From Micractinium sp. NFX-FRZ (taxonomy: Eukaryota > Chlorophyta > Trebouxiophyceae > Chlorellales > Chlorellaceae), in the NCBI GenBank assembly GCA_029339195.1, contig JAPTJF010000549.1, forward strand, positions 1 through 37,801: a stretch of 37,801 nucleotides of DNA, written 5' to 3'. Both the position numbers and the translations under genes were made by a program. The notes beneath the pieces were generated by a model. The model saw nothing but the letters and a program-made list of their open reading frames with translations, made no database searches and was not told the origin of the DNA. Below, in pieces: positions 10,140 through 20,800 of the stretch (its first letter is position 1; every line of letters starts with the position of its first letter).

Positions 10140-11271
10140 CCAGCACCCCTCGACGTCGAGAGCACCCAGTGGCAGAGGACCGCCAAACGGTGCAAGGCGA
10201 AGCTAAGGGACACTCTTATCCTGCCCTTCTGCCAGCACCTTTAGTGTGAAGTGCTCTCGGAAGGGCATGCAAGTGGCGGCATCAGCGCGCATGTGGCGCG
10301 CTGGGCTGCTGCCGCGCTGCGAGAAACGGCAAATCTGGCACTGCTGCCGAAGCACTGCATGCTGTTTGCTCCGCAGCGCACAACGTTGTGCCCTCACCAT
10401 GGTCTCTAGTATTGCCTTGAGGGACGTGCAGACGCTCAGCGGCGGGTATGACAGGGCTCACCCACCCCACCCAATCCTCGATTTCGTGTCTGTGAGAGGT
10501 AGCGACACTACCAGAACGTCGTACTAGCGTTCAAGTTAGTTAAGGCTTGAAAGGTGCCTTCGGTAGGATTCGAACCCAGGACTCAGGGACCACAAGGCGC
10601 CAGCGCTCCAAACGGGGCCTCGGCGCCTGCGCCCTAGTGTTGGCCTTGCTGACGTGGCGCTCTGTGCGTGCAGAACGGGCCGAGACGTCACAAGACTACG
10701 TACTAACCATGGGTGCAACCGTCCCAGCGCAGCTGTGTTAAGCCCACCTCCAAACATTGGAGTTGTTGACAATTGCTCACCCCTGGGCCACCCCTACATT
10801 CACTTCAATGACCCTTTCCTGCTGCACCACCCCGCTCCCTAGCCCCCTCCCTGCCCTGCCCTGCTGCGGGTGCTGGCGGCGCGGCGGGGCTGTGCTGGCT
10901 GGCAGTGCGGTGCGGAATGGTGGGCCTGCTGCCAAGCTGGTTTGGATGAGGCGGGTTGTCAGAGCGCCTGGCTGTGCGCACTGCTGCGGTCTGGGCGTCA
11001 CCCTGCCCAGGCCCCGGGCCCGGGCCTGAAAGCGGCCCGCCCTGCTGGCCGCCAGCTGAAGTACCAACAGTGCGTGCAACACCCCAAAGCACACGTACCA
11101 CACGCGTGCTTCCCTTTTTGGCGCCCCTGTCATCATCCCTGGGAACCGGCGTGGGCACAGTGCCATTGCATGGCCTGCGGCTGCTGCCATGCTTGGATGA
11201 ACTCACAGTCTGCTGGCATACAGGTGGGCATCCACCCCGGCCTGGTGCTCGTCCTGCCTCACGCAGCAGCT
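10140..11271. other. Intergenic space between the two paralogues
   Basis: Apart from the tRNA-like element, the interval shows a 12-bp perfect palindrome CTCGACGTCGAG (10149-10160) and the second copy of the GGGCTCACCC motif (10456-10475). It should contain the 3' flank of paralogue B. No protein gene with splice-consistent coding is seen. Confidence 0.5.
10549..10625 (-). other. tRNA-like T-arm (Pol III B-box), probable tRNA pseudogene or SINE piece
   Basis: The minus strand contains GGGTTCGAATCCTACC followed by CGAAGGC and ACC, which resembles a tRNA T-arm, 3' acceptor strand and discriminator. Upstream minus-strand text includes TTGTGG, as in a tRNA-His anticodon loop, but the flanking stem does not pair. 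I find no matching 5' acceptor strand (expected GCCTTCG), and the T-stem has a C-C mismatch. A functional tRNA is therefore not supported unless a large intron or heavy editing is invoked. Confidence 0.35.
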
Positions 11272-13478
11272 TTACACAAAGCCCAGCGACAGCTTGCAGC
11301 CCAGCCAGCAGAAGGAGGCCACGGTCCAGCACAGGATGGCACGCTCCAGTGCATCAGGGAACTCTCGCCCGCACGAGTGCAGCGCGTGGTTCGCCCAAGC
11401 ACTCGCCCGCACCGCAAGCCTGCCGGCACGCCAGAGCCTCGAGCCGCTGTTGCCGCCGCCGCCGCCGCCTCGCCCGCCTGCTGCTGCCCCTCCTGCTTCT
11501 TCGGCGGCCGCTGCTGCTGCTGATTGCGGACGCCACAGGCAGGTCGACAGCAGAGTGGGCAGCACCACCACAAGCAGCAGGGATGTGTAGGAAACCACGG
11601 CAGAGCAGATGCTCAGGGCGGGTGCGACGCCTGCAGGCAGGGGAGCCGCAGGCAGGCGGGTTTGACTGCTGCTCCGCAGCCGACCGACCGGAACAGCCGC
11701 ACCTGCGCTGTGCTTTGCACAGCGGACCTTGCACCACGCAAGCATCCGCGGCCGCTGCGACCCCCCAGCCGGCTGCCTCGCATGGTGCATGCAGCCAGCC
11801 AGCGAGCGCTGCATGCCGCACCTGCGCGCGCCACGGGCGCTTCGCCCCCTGCCAGCGGCTGCAGCGCCATCAAGGGCGCCACCAGAACGTCCAAGCCGGC
11901 GGCCAGCCCAGCAATGCGGCGCTGGGACAGCGCGTCGCTCAGGAGCTGCAGCGGGGGCGGTGCGGCGCATGCATGCGTCGTGCTTGCGGCACACGAGGCA
12001 GAGGGAGAGGGGTCGCAGGGCAGGGGCGGGGGGCCGCGCTTGAGCCACGCACAGGTACCACAGGACAGCTGCCAAGCCAGGCCGAGGCAAGGAAGCCTGC
12101 TGACAGCCGCCCCTGCCCACGGTGCTGGCACATGGCAGCACGGTGCGCTGTTCGGAGCTGCGTTCGTCCACATGTGCCAGCAGTACCACAGCAGTACGCC
12201 CTCACCGGAGTGCTGCAGTACCCTCTCCGGTTGGCTGACAGTGCAAGCAGCGCCGCCTGGGTGAGGAGGGTGGCCCCAGGCGGGAGCGGGAAGACCAGGG
12301 CTGGCACGATGGCGGCCAGGACTCGAGTGGCTGCAGCGTGCAGGGAGGCACTGGGCGCTTGGCTGAGTGGTGAGTGTGGTGAGAGCAAGTTCCATCACCT
12401 GCACGCTCCAGCCGCCGCACAGCCTCCCGCCAGCCCCGATGCTGCCAACAAGCGTGCAGTGCGAGGCATGCACGCCAGCGCCCGCCGCGGCCCTGGTGTA
12501 CAAGGAAAGAGCGCACCACGGCCCGGCGCCAGAAGCAGCCAGCCGGCACCCCATGCCACCTACCCATCACGACTCTCAGGCCATCCAGCAGCGCACCCAG
12601 CGCTCCTGGCCGAGGCGGCCGGATCAGGACCACGGCGGTGCCTACCTGCGATGAGGATGCGGGGCGGCAAGTGCAGGAGGAGGGAGGCAGGTGGGTGGGT
12701 GCGTGGGTGGGCACACCGGAAGGCTGGGGCAGTACATATCACCCAACGCGGCGGTACGTACACTGCTGCCGCTCAACAACTGCTGGGGTGTTGGTGCTTC
12801 AGAAGCTGCTGCTGTGCCGCTGCCACCCAGGGCATGCGTTGCTGCCTGGTGCCACTGCTGGTGCCTGCTGCCGCCACTGCTGCCGCTGCCCAACAGGGTT
12901 GGCACTCACCCTAACGCTCCGGTTGCTGGGCGGCAGGAACGCAGCGATGCGGATGGCAGGCAGCAGCCATTCCCTGCAGGCCGGCAAAGCACCCAGATGG
13001 GGGGGGGGTGCGCTCGCTGCTGCTCGCAAGCAAGGGCAGCCGCCTGCATGGAGTGCGCAGCCACGGCGCACACAGTGGCCAGCTGGCGCGGAGGTGGCAA
13101 AGTTGGCTGTCCCCCTACTCCCATCCCACGTCCTGAGGGGAGCATGCCTGTCCGCCACCCAGCAGCAGCCACGCACCTGTTGCTCCAATACAATGCTGGC
13201 CGTAGGAGGGCAAAGAGCAGGGAGGTGCTGTAGACGGCGAGCACAGCAGCGGGCCCGGCGCGCTCCCACGTGCTGCCCTGCGCTTTGCCGGCGCATGTCA
13301 ACGTGGCCAGCAACTGAACGATCGTCATCAGGAAGAAGGCGGCCTGATGCATGGGCAGTCCATCCAGCCGGTGCATCGCTGCCGCCGCAGGGGCGGCAGG
13401 GCGGCGGTCGGTGGGTGGGGCGGCGGCCGTGGCAGTGCCCCCACGGCTACGGGCGCCATGCAGCGATGTGCGGAGCAT
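11272..13478 (-). CDS. Multi-pass membrane protein of unknown function, paralogue B
   Basis: Tandem paralogue of the gene at 7493-9845. Six exons: 13478-13177, 12973-12910, 12645-12564, 12330-12206, 11945-11822, 11630-11272; frame is continuous and gives 351 residues. Intron phases equal those of A at all five junctions. The first ATG of the frame gives an N-terminus rich in Ala/Arg/Thr, then hydrophobic stretches in the same order as A, the block RIAAFLPPSNR, TLLTQAALLALSAN, a Gly-rich linker in the last exon and the C-terminal SFCWLGCKL. The stop TAA again overlaps a TGTAA motif. Differences between A and B are concentrated in the N-terminus and the Ala/Gly linker, which fits purifying selection on the membrane core. 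Function, substrate and location cannot be deduced from sequence alone. Confidence 0.85.
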
Positions 13479-14816
13479 CAGTGCTAGCGGTTCCCGTGGG
13501 TGGCGGGCGAGCTGGATGGCTTAAGCCACGCCCGCCTGGGGGCAATCCGCCACAAACAAAGCCACTTTCCCGCGTCCCGACGTAGGTCAGTGCTTAAGCG
13601 GAGCCTTGCTGCTTTCAGCAAGAGGTACAGCAAGACGTACTGGCAGTGCAGCCACGTCAACAGCCGCTGTGTCCGTTCCGGCTTTACCTGCTTTACCATA
13701 CCACAAGTGTGATCGTAGACGTTGAAAATAGCTTAGAACTTGCTGGGGGTGGCGGAGCTGAGCTGACCGTAGCATGCAAAGGGTACCTTCTATTAGGGCA
13801 TGCATGGTGCCTCTTCAAGCGGCAGCACGCCTCACCCGCGGCCCTGACTAGAGCAGTGAGATGGTGCTCCCCTGTTTTGCAGGGCCTGGCACCCTGCAAT
13901 TGTGTGTGAGGATCAAGAGATCCACACGTGATGCCCCAGCAAGATTTGTTGGTCTTTGCTTACCCTCATGCGTGGTGCGACCAACATACCTCTGCCACCG
14001 CCACTGCCTGGCCTGCTTGGCCCACCTGGTCTGCGGGCTGAGTAGCCCTAGCTGACGGGTGGCCTCCCTTGCTGCCTGCGTGATCTTCCCTGCTTTCGCT
14101 TCAATCACAGTCCGGCCCCGCAGCTGTTGGAAGGGGCCGGGAGGGAGCAAAGGTGGGGCAGCGGGTTCCTCCCAAAGGCGCCAGAAGCAACCCTGGAAGC
14201 CAGCGCTCCCAGCGTAGCGCTTGCCTCTCTGGCGGCATGGGCATGCCGCTGCATGGGCATCCACCAGTCCGGCTTTGCTCCCCATTGTATCATCCCTGAA
14301 GCAGCAGCATGTGCACAGCCTGCCTTCCGAACGGCATTGCAAGCGCCCACCTGCCTGCCCGCCTGCCATCAAGCCAGCTCACGCCTGCCCTGGCTGCATG
14401 CAGCCGCTTTGCATACCAGCTCGATGACTGGTTGATGAATTTCCGGTGTGGCTTACATGTCTGCAGAATGAATCGGTGCTGTGCAGGCAGGGCAACGGGA
14501 CGGCAGCAGCTGTACAGCTGTGTATGCTGTTTCCTAACTCTGGTAGCAATGGGGCAAGGGAGGTGAGTGGAAGCAGGGGCAGGAAGGGTTGGCGGTACAG
14601 TTTTCAGGGCAGGGATTTACTCGCGGGTCATGATCGCAATGAGAGTTTGACGGGCTGGCTGTTTGCTCGGTGGCCGACTGCACCGGCGCGGAGAGGGCCA
14701 GTTGGTGGGCAGGGTAGCACTCAATCACGAGAGAAGAAATAGCAGAGGGCTTCCGCCCATACAAGCACCAACTATGCTACTTTAGCTGCTTCTGCCAGGG
14801 CTGTCAGGCTGCCCAG
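13479..14816. other. Gene-poor interval between paralogue B and the protease gene
   Basis: This 1.3-kb stretch should hold the 5' flank of paralogue B and the 3' flank of the protease. Base composition is less GC-rich than the genes. Open frames exist on both strands, for example a Lys/Arg-rich minus-strand frame near 13990-14140, but none shows a known domain or a consistent splice model. A TTACA motif (TGTAA on minus) lies near 14453 as a possible distal poly(A) signal of the protease gene. Confidence 0.45.
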
Positions 14817-17800
14817 TTAGCCGTCGTGTGCGGGGTGCCCGCTGACGCTCCGGGCCAGGCGGTGCTCGCCGGCCACCGCCTCGGGCGTGGCACGCGCGCT
14901 CTCCCGCGGCCGCCGCGTGGGCGACCGCTGCCGCAGCGAACGGCGCAGGCCCGAGGGCGAGCCAGTGTCCTGGCCTGCGGGCAGAGACAGAGCAGAGGAT
15001 GCAGGACAGGAACAGCAATGAGCGGGGGGAAGCGAGTGCAGGGTGGGCAGGATGGCAGTGATGCAGATCAGGTGGTTGCAGTGCAGGCAGGGAGACCAGC
15101 AGGCGCCATGGCAGACCCAGCCAGCTGCCAGCGCTGCACACCAAGGCCGCGTTACCACAGCAACTGCAGCTGCTGCGGCGGCCAAGGGGAGTCACCAAGC
15201 GCCTTTGCAATTTACCCCAGCTGCCCCACCAAACTCCACCCTCCCTCACTGCCCCCCCTGCCCTGCCTCCCTCCCTTCCCGCCTCTGCCAGCTCAGCTCT
15301 CTCACCTGGCAGGCGTGGGGAGGCCATGTGGACAACGTGGTACTCTGGTGCCAAGCTGTGCAGGTGAGCCACCGCCGCCGCATAAGGGCCGTCTGCTTGG
15401 CCCCGTTGCTGCTGCTGCGGCTGCTGCTGCTGCTGCTGCTGCTGCCACTGGCGCTGCGCAGCCACCGTGCCCGCAGCCGCGGCGAGGTGCTGGGTGCCGC
15501 CGCCGCCGGGGCTGGCGCCGGTGCCGCGCTGGCCGGCGCCGGTGCGCTGCCCTCTGCGCCCGGTCACAATGGGGCGCAGGTTCTTGGGCAGAGGGATGCA
15601 GTCGTGCTCCCCATCCTTGCCAGTTTCCCACTTCCCAGCAGGCTCGCATGGCACGCCATGCTCTGCCTGCTGTGCCTGCTGTGCCTGCCGCCGCTGCTGC
15701 CGCCGACGGAACACAATGAAGCCACCGGCCGCCACGGCCACGGCCAGCGCAGCGCCAGCGGAGCAGGCAGCGACGATGACCACCGTGCCCCCGCCGCCGC
15801 CGCCGCCCTGCGGGGCGCTGCTGGTGCTGCTGTTGGCCTGCACCGAGCAGCCGTTGCAGGCCTGCTGCGTGGCGGGCTGGCTCAGCTCGCTGCACTGCGC
15901 CAGCGGCACGGAGCCTCCGTTGGTGTCGTAGCAGGCCACCTTGCGGGTCTGCGTGGAGGGGGGGCAAGCACACACAAACGCACATACTTTCAACGGGAGA
16001 GGCAGAGGTGGGGCACAGGGAGGAGCGTCACATGGATGGCGGCCTGAGGAGACCAAGAGGCACTGCGGAAAGTGCCCCGCCCTCTGCCGCCGCCGACTGC
16101 CACACCACCGCACGCGCTATGCATGCCATGCTGCCTGACCGCCTAGCCCCCTTCCCGACCGCCCCCGTGTTGTCTGCCCTCTGCCCTCTGCCCAGCCTGC
16201 CCAGCCCGCCCGCCCACCCACCCACCTGCTGGCAGTCGGCGCTGCACTCGCCCCAGGGTCCCAGCAGCCAGTAGCGGCTGCCGCCCTCCACCCCCTCCGT
16301 GCTAAAACCGCTGCTGGGGCCGCCTGAAGGGTTGCAATAGAAGGAAGCACACACAGGGATGAGCGAGCCAGGTCGGCAGCGGGGCAGGCTCAGCAGGCTC
16401 AGCAGGAGGTGGCACCCCCCAATGTGTTCCCATGGCAAGCAGGCAGTTCCCATGGCAGTTCCCATGGCAGCAGGCCGGCAGGCAGGGGCGTGGGGCCAAG
16501 CGCCAAGCACCGCTGGTTGCCCCAACATGCAGGCACGCTGCTCGGCAGCATCAACTGCTCGCTGGTACAGGCAGCGGGGCTGCGGCACCCAAAGCAACAC
16601 AACCAAAGCGCGCACAGCAGGCACAGCGGCGGCAACCAGCCACTCACTGCTGGAGGCGGCGGGGCCCACAGAGGCCACGCTGACGGAGGCCTGCATCAGG
16701 CTGGCGGGCGGCAGCTGGCCCTGGACGTCACCCTGGTCTGCGGTGATGCTGCGGCAACAGGGAGGGGAGGGACAGGGGGCAGGGGAAGGGAGGTAAGTGG
16801 GTTTAGGGCGTGTGCAGTGGCGGGCGGGCTGTGAGACAAGGCGGGCATGGCAGGCAAGGGGGGGCTGCCAAGCATGCGAGCGGCGGCATGGAGCGCGCGG
16901 GTGGTGGAGGTCGTGGGCGGGGTTCGTGGCACAGTCAGCAGTGTGTGTGTGTGCAGGGGGCAGAGCACTCAGCAAGGCACAGCACCAAGGCGGGCACCTG
17001 CTGCTGATCACAAATTGCGGTTCCCCACCTGATGCTGTAGCGCCCAGAGGCGCCGCCCACGCCGTCGACCACGAAGGCATAGCCCACGCCCGCCTTGAGG
17101 GAGGCCTGCACCAGGGGCGGCCACCAGTACATGTAAACAAGCTTGCATCACAGGCCTGACAAGGCAGACCATCTGCCAGCAGCCGCTGAGGTGCAGCTCA
17201 CACGGGACAATGCTCACGGGGACAGGTGCCTCCTTGACCCGCCACCTGGCTCGCTGCGCCGCGCCCCACCCTGGGAAACCACACCCCGCCCCACCCAGTG
17301 CCGCCCCCCCGAGTCCCCCGCCCCGCCCCGCCCCGCCTCACCGTCAGCGCCGGCAGCGCGCCGCACACGTCGTTGGAGCAGGCGGCCGCCCTGAGCTGCC
17401 CCCCGCCGTCCACGTCGGCCAGCAGGTAGAGGCGGGAGTCGAATGTGTCGGGGAGGGCGGCGGAGCCGCAGAGGGAGGCGGTGACGGTGCAGTCCGAGGT
17501 GGGCTTGAAGTAGTACACCACGTCCTGCGCATAGAGACATAGAGGTAGGCGAACATACACACGCACAATGGCTTCAGGTTATTACATGTTGGAAATGACC
17601 GCGGTGGCTGGGGGCTGGAAGTAGTACACCACGCCCTGCGCATAGAAGCATAGGGTCGTGCGGGAGGTTGTTGGCTCACAAAACACGGGGTGCAGGTCAA
17701 CCAGATGCTTCTTTGTTTGTTGATGGCAATAGAATTGGTTGCCTTGCAAGTGGGAAGTGCAGGAGGCAGTCCTGAAGCAGTGCTGATGTGTGAGCAGCGT

Positions 17801-20800
17801 TGGAAGTGAGGGTGTGGGCGCTGTGTCTGGTGAGGTGGGGTTGGGTGTGGTGGGGCGTTGAGCGACGCGGCGGGAGGCGCGAGCCAGTGAGCAATGGGGT
17901 GTGAGAGGCAGTCAAACGCCGGGCTGGCCGCCCCCCACCCGCCCCTGGCCCCACAGCGCCCGGACACTGTCAATAGCCCATAAGAAGCAGGCGGGCAGCA
18001 GCAGCGCCTCTCACCGCCGAGCCGCCCTTGTCGGTGTCCCCCGCCCCGCAGGACACGCGGTAGTGGTCGGCGTACTGCGCGCCCACCCCCGCCGCGGTAC
18101 CGCTGCCGGTACCGCCCGTGGAGGCCTGCTCCGCAAAGGGCAGCGCCGCGAGGACCTTTGGGTACTGCAGGGTGTCACCCTTGCGGTCCGTCACCTGCAC
18201 CGCGGTCTGCGGGGTGCGGAGAGGGAGGAAGGCAGGAGCAGGGCGGGGGGACGAGGGGGGGAGGTGTGAGAACCTTGCAGTGTAGGCTTTAAGGTGCAAA
18301 GGAAGCTGCAGGGTGGCTTCCTTTGCATCCCGCAGCCTGCACTGCAGCCTGCAGGGGTGAAGACTGGTCCCTGCCTTTGCCACGAACAGACGTGCAGAGT
18401 TTGGAGGTGGAGACCTGCCTCTGGCCCATGCACAGCACGCCACCCTGCAGCCGTTCTTGCCAGAATCTTGGCGCCACTCGGGCCGCCCATCACGGCGAAC
18501 AATCCCACCCCCCACAGGCGGCGCCCGCCCAGGCTGACCTGGCTGGCCTGGAAGAGCGAGTCGGCGGAGGTGCTCTTGATGGTCACCGCCAGCGGGGTGC
18601 TCGAAGGGCTGCCAAAGGGGGAGACTGCGGGAGGGAGGGAGGGGGGGAGGGCATGGTAGGCAGTGGGCGAGGGGTGGAGTGGGGAAGGGTGGGGTGGGAA
18701 TGAATGAAGAAATCGGGCAGTGCTCATCATGCAGTGCTCGTCACAAGGAAGGCGGCCTCTTCCATCCCAGGCACCATTCCGCGACAGCTGGCTTGATGGC
18801 TTGCTGCCTTGCCTGTCAGGGTCACGGTCTGAGGGGTGGACCAGGCGTCGGGCGTGAAGCGCAGGCTGGCGGGCTGCACACCGCCGCGGGCAGCGTCTGC
18901 ACAGGGGCGGGTGGGGGGCAGGAACGGGGGAGGCGGGGAGGCACAGGTGAATGCTGCTGCATCTACCCATGGCAGCATGGTTGGGATGAAGCGTGCTTGC
19001 TGGCGGCCACAAGCAGCCACGTCACAATCCAGCTGGGGGGATCCAACCGACTGTGCAAGGCCCACCTGCCCACCCACATCCACCCACCGCCAGGCCACCA
19101 CCGCCCAGCCCGGCCCGGCAACCAGACAGCAGGCGCCCACCACCCGCCCAGCCCGGCAGCCAGCCAGCAGGCAGGCGCTCACCCACGGAGAGCGCCATCT
19201 GCACGTCGCCAGTGGGGCGCTGAGTCAGCGCCACCGTGAAGGCAAAGGGCCCTGCTGACGTGGACTCAATGGCCGGGAAGCTGGTTGGGCTGACCAGTAT
19301 GGGTGCCTTGACCGTGCTCTGCAGGATCAGGTTGGCGGTGCTGCTGGACTCGACTGAGCCAAACCCGCTGCCCGGCTGCTCAAGCAGGCGGCCCAAGGCG
19401 GCGGAGGAGACGAGGAGGCGCTGCAGGTCGGCGGGGGGCATGCCCGTCGCGTTCTGCAGCACCAGAGCCATCACGCCCGCAACAAAGGGCACCGCCTGGG
19501 AGGTGCCGGTGCGCAGCCTGCGGTGGGGTTGGGGGGTGGGCGGGGCATGCCAAGGGTGGGTTGGGCGCACATGAGGGGGAGCGTCAGCTGCATCTTGCAA
19601 GTGAAAGTGCCAGCACCAGCGGCAGCACAAGCAGTACCAGTGCTGCCTCTTGCCACAGCAAGCAGGTAGGCAAGTACCACTCACTGCTGGGCATCGTCGG
19701 CGCTGCCGGCGGCAGACAGGATGTCGGTGCCGGGGGCAAACAGGTCGACGCACTCGCCATAGTTGGAGCCCTTGCCTGCGGGAGGGGCGGCAAGAAGACA
19801 AGCTGATTGAAGCGACATGCATAGGATGCGAGGCATCACGGGAACATGTTGAGCGACTTGCCAGTGCGCTGGAGCGCTTGCCTGCAGCAGCACAAGCATC
19901 GCCCATTCGGGTCATGCAGTTCGGGCCCAGATGGTCACACCCCAACACACATACAATTGCGCAACCCTGCTGCCTCTGCTGTTGCTACGCCACTCCCCCA
20001 CCGCTCCTCCAGCAGTTCCTTGAGTGCATCCCCCGCCAGCCCTGCCCAGCCGCACCCTTGGAGAGCCAGAGGCGGTGGTCGCCGACGTCGCTGGCCGCCA
20101 CCGTGACGGCGTTGCTCTCGCGGGCGGGGCTGGTGTCGCATGCATCCATGTCCTCGTTGCCTGCATGCAATCAAAGAGCAGGAGCAGGTCTGGGAACAAC
20201 GAAGCATGCTACAGGCTATACTCCATGCAAACCTGTTCCGGCCCTGCGCGGTGTCCGTCTGGCAACAGGCAGCCGCTGCATTGCCCTACCAGGTGCCCCC
20301 CCACCACGCTTCATGGGACGCGCAACTCCAAACTGACGGCAGGCAGGCAGCCTGCAGGGGCCCCCTCACCACCCCGCCCACCACCCACCACCACCATGCT
20401 TCTCGGGACGCGCCCCCCTGAGCTGGCAGCCTGCACGCCCTCAGCCCCTCCCCTCCCTTCACCCACCCACCCACCCACCTGCCGCCACCACCACGTGTAT
20501 GCCCTCCTGGGCCACCGACCTCACCGCCTCGTCCAGCTGCAGCTGCACCTCGCCTGCGCACATCATACGATGGCAGTGGCAGCATTTAGAAGCACGGCGC
20601 GCAGGCAAGCACATGGCAGGCGCCACGAGGGCAGGCAGGCGGGAAGGCAACAACAGCAAGGGGCGGGCTGGACACGAGCTGGCAACCGCTACCCGGCGGC
20701 GGGCAGGCAGGCGGGCCATGCGCGTGGCAGCACCCTTCCTTTCCTCCACCCCGCACCTCCCAGGCTCATGCTGACGATGGCGGGGCGCTGGGCGTTGAGC

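Noticed and set aside
10549..10625. Functional tRNA-His gene
   Set aside because: The T-loop is convincing, but there is no complementary 5' acceptor strand, the anticodon stem does not pair, and a T-stem pair is mismatched.
10956..12914. Long plus-strand open frame (about 650 codons) opposite paralogue B
   Set aside because: It lies antisense across exons and introns of a well-supported spliced gene. GC-rich third positions open such frames by chance. Its composition is Ala/Arg/Pro-rich with no family motif.
13848..14372. Minus-strand frame with a Lys/Arg/Gln-rich stretch, considered as a transposon or small gene
   Set aside because: No domain signature, terminal repeats or target-site duplications could be seen, and no consistent exon model was found.
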